This document shows, one piece after another, positions 13,780 to 13,802 of a stretch of 13,802 nt of DNA. The position numbers and the translations under genes were made by a program. Numbering within the stretch: position 1 is the stretch's first letter; the number at the start of each line of letters is the position of its first letter. The DNA is from Bacillota bacterium. Its GTDB lineage: Bacteria; Bacillota; Clostridia; Christensenellales; SZUA-584. The notes below the pieces were generated by a model. The model ran no database searches, was not told the DNA's origin, and saw only the letters and a program-made list of their open reading frames with translations. The stretch is from positions 1 through 13,802 of the forward strand of contig JAEZIZ010000115.1 of NCBI GenBank assembly GCA_023415915.1, in the 5' to 3' direction.

Positions 13780-13785
13780 TTGACT
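13780..13785 (+). promoter_or_regulatory. Candidate outward -35 box at the IS110 right end
   Basis: TTGACT lies 17 bases before the window end and points out of the element. No -10 follows inside the window. It could supply the -35 of a promoter formed only when the element ends are joined, or a hybrid promoter with the downstream flank. Confidence 0.3.
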
Positions 13786-13802
13786 TTTAATAGTTAGTCT
13801 TT

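Larger units (their letters stand above)
12304..13800 (+). mobile_element. IS110-family insertion sequence (ends inferred)
   Basis: One intact IS110-type transposase is flanked by a roughly 190-base structured leader and at least 118 bases of 3' noncoding sequence. Codon use changes here: Ile is mostly ATC/ATT instead of the ATA common in neighbouring genes. IS110 elements lack long inverted repeats and target duplications and insert at a short core such as CT. A CT at 12302-12303 and one at 13799-13800 are candidate core copies; these set the quoted limits, but other CTs (12304-12305, 12313-12314) are possible on the left, and the right end may lie beyond the window. The 3' part holds a small palindrome (CAGACGTCTG) and a TTGACT box at 13780-13785. 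Confidence 0.7.

Overview
The window looks like chromosome of a Bacillota, probably a Clostridia-type anaerobe. The signs are strong AGGAGG-like ribosome binding sites, sigma-A type TTGACA/TATAAT promoters, and a gene set typical of that phylum: a FeoB-associated Cys-rich protein, DUF1540, a YhbD-like regulator with a bactofilin-like protein, DUF368, YkvI and DUF2935. Native genes favour ATA (Ile) and AGG (Arg) codons. I cannot name a species.

Layout, left to right. The 3' end of feoB and a small Cys-rich membrane protein close a ferrous-iron uptake operon. A minus-strand DUF1540 mini-gene, outside the usual ORF length cut-offs, lies divergent to an MFS permease. Next comes a YhbD-like regulator plus bactofilin-like operon with a dyad-rich promoter, then a stand-alone DUF368 (PopT-type undecaprenyl-phosphate translocase) gene with its own promoter and terminator. 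Two TetR/oxidoreductase modules follow. In the first, TetR precedes a CrtI-like FAD oxidoreductase and a perfect 13-bp-arm operator covers the -10. In the second, TetR is divergent from an Isf-like flavoprotein, with face-to-face promoters separated by three operator-like boxes. After these lie a 61-residue Cys/His-rich protein, a minus-strand DUF2935 protein, a YkvI-type permease, and enolase. The stop codon of ykvI abuts that of enolase exactly.

The right end is an IS110-family insertion sequence inserted just upstream of the enolase -10. Its transposase appears intact, with the DEDD residues and the C-terminal serine region present. The roughly 190-nt leader before the transposase folds by eye into two consecutive stem-loops. 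Each has a lower stem, an internal loop and a 4-bp/5-nt terminal hairpin, which is the architecture of the target-binding and donor-binding loops of IS110 bridge RNAs. The loop sequences give testable predictions for a CT core and for the element ends. This is the most interesting item in the window.

Apart from the insertion sequence, the region reads as ordinary housekeeping and accessory metabolism: iron uptake, cell-envelope lipid recycling, redox enzymes under TetR control, and glycolysis. No CRISPR array, rRNA or tRNA was seen, and no gene-free stretch exceeds 300 bases.
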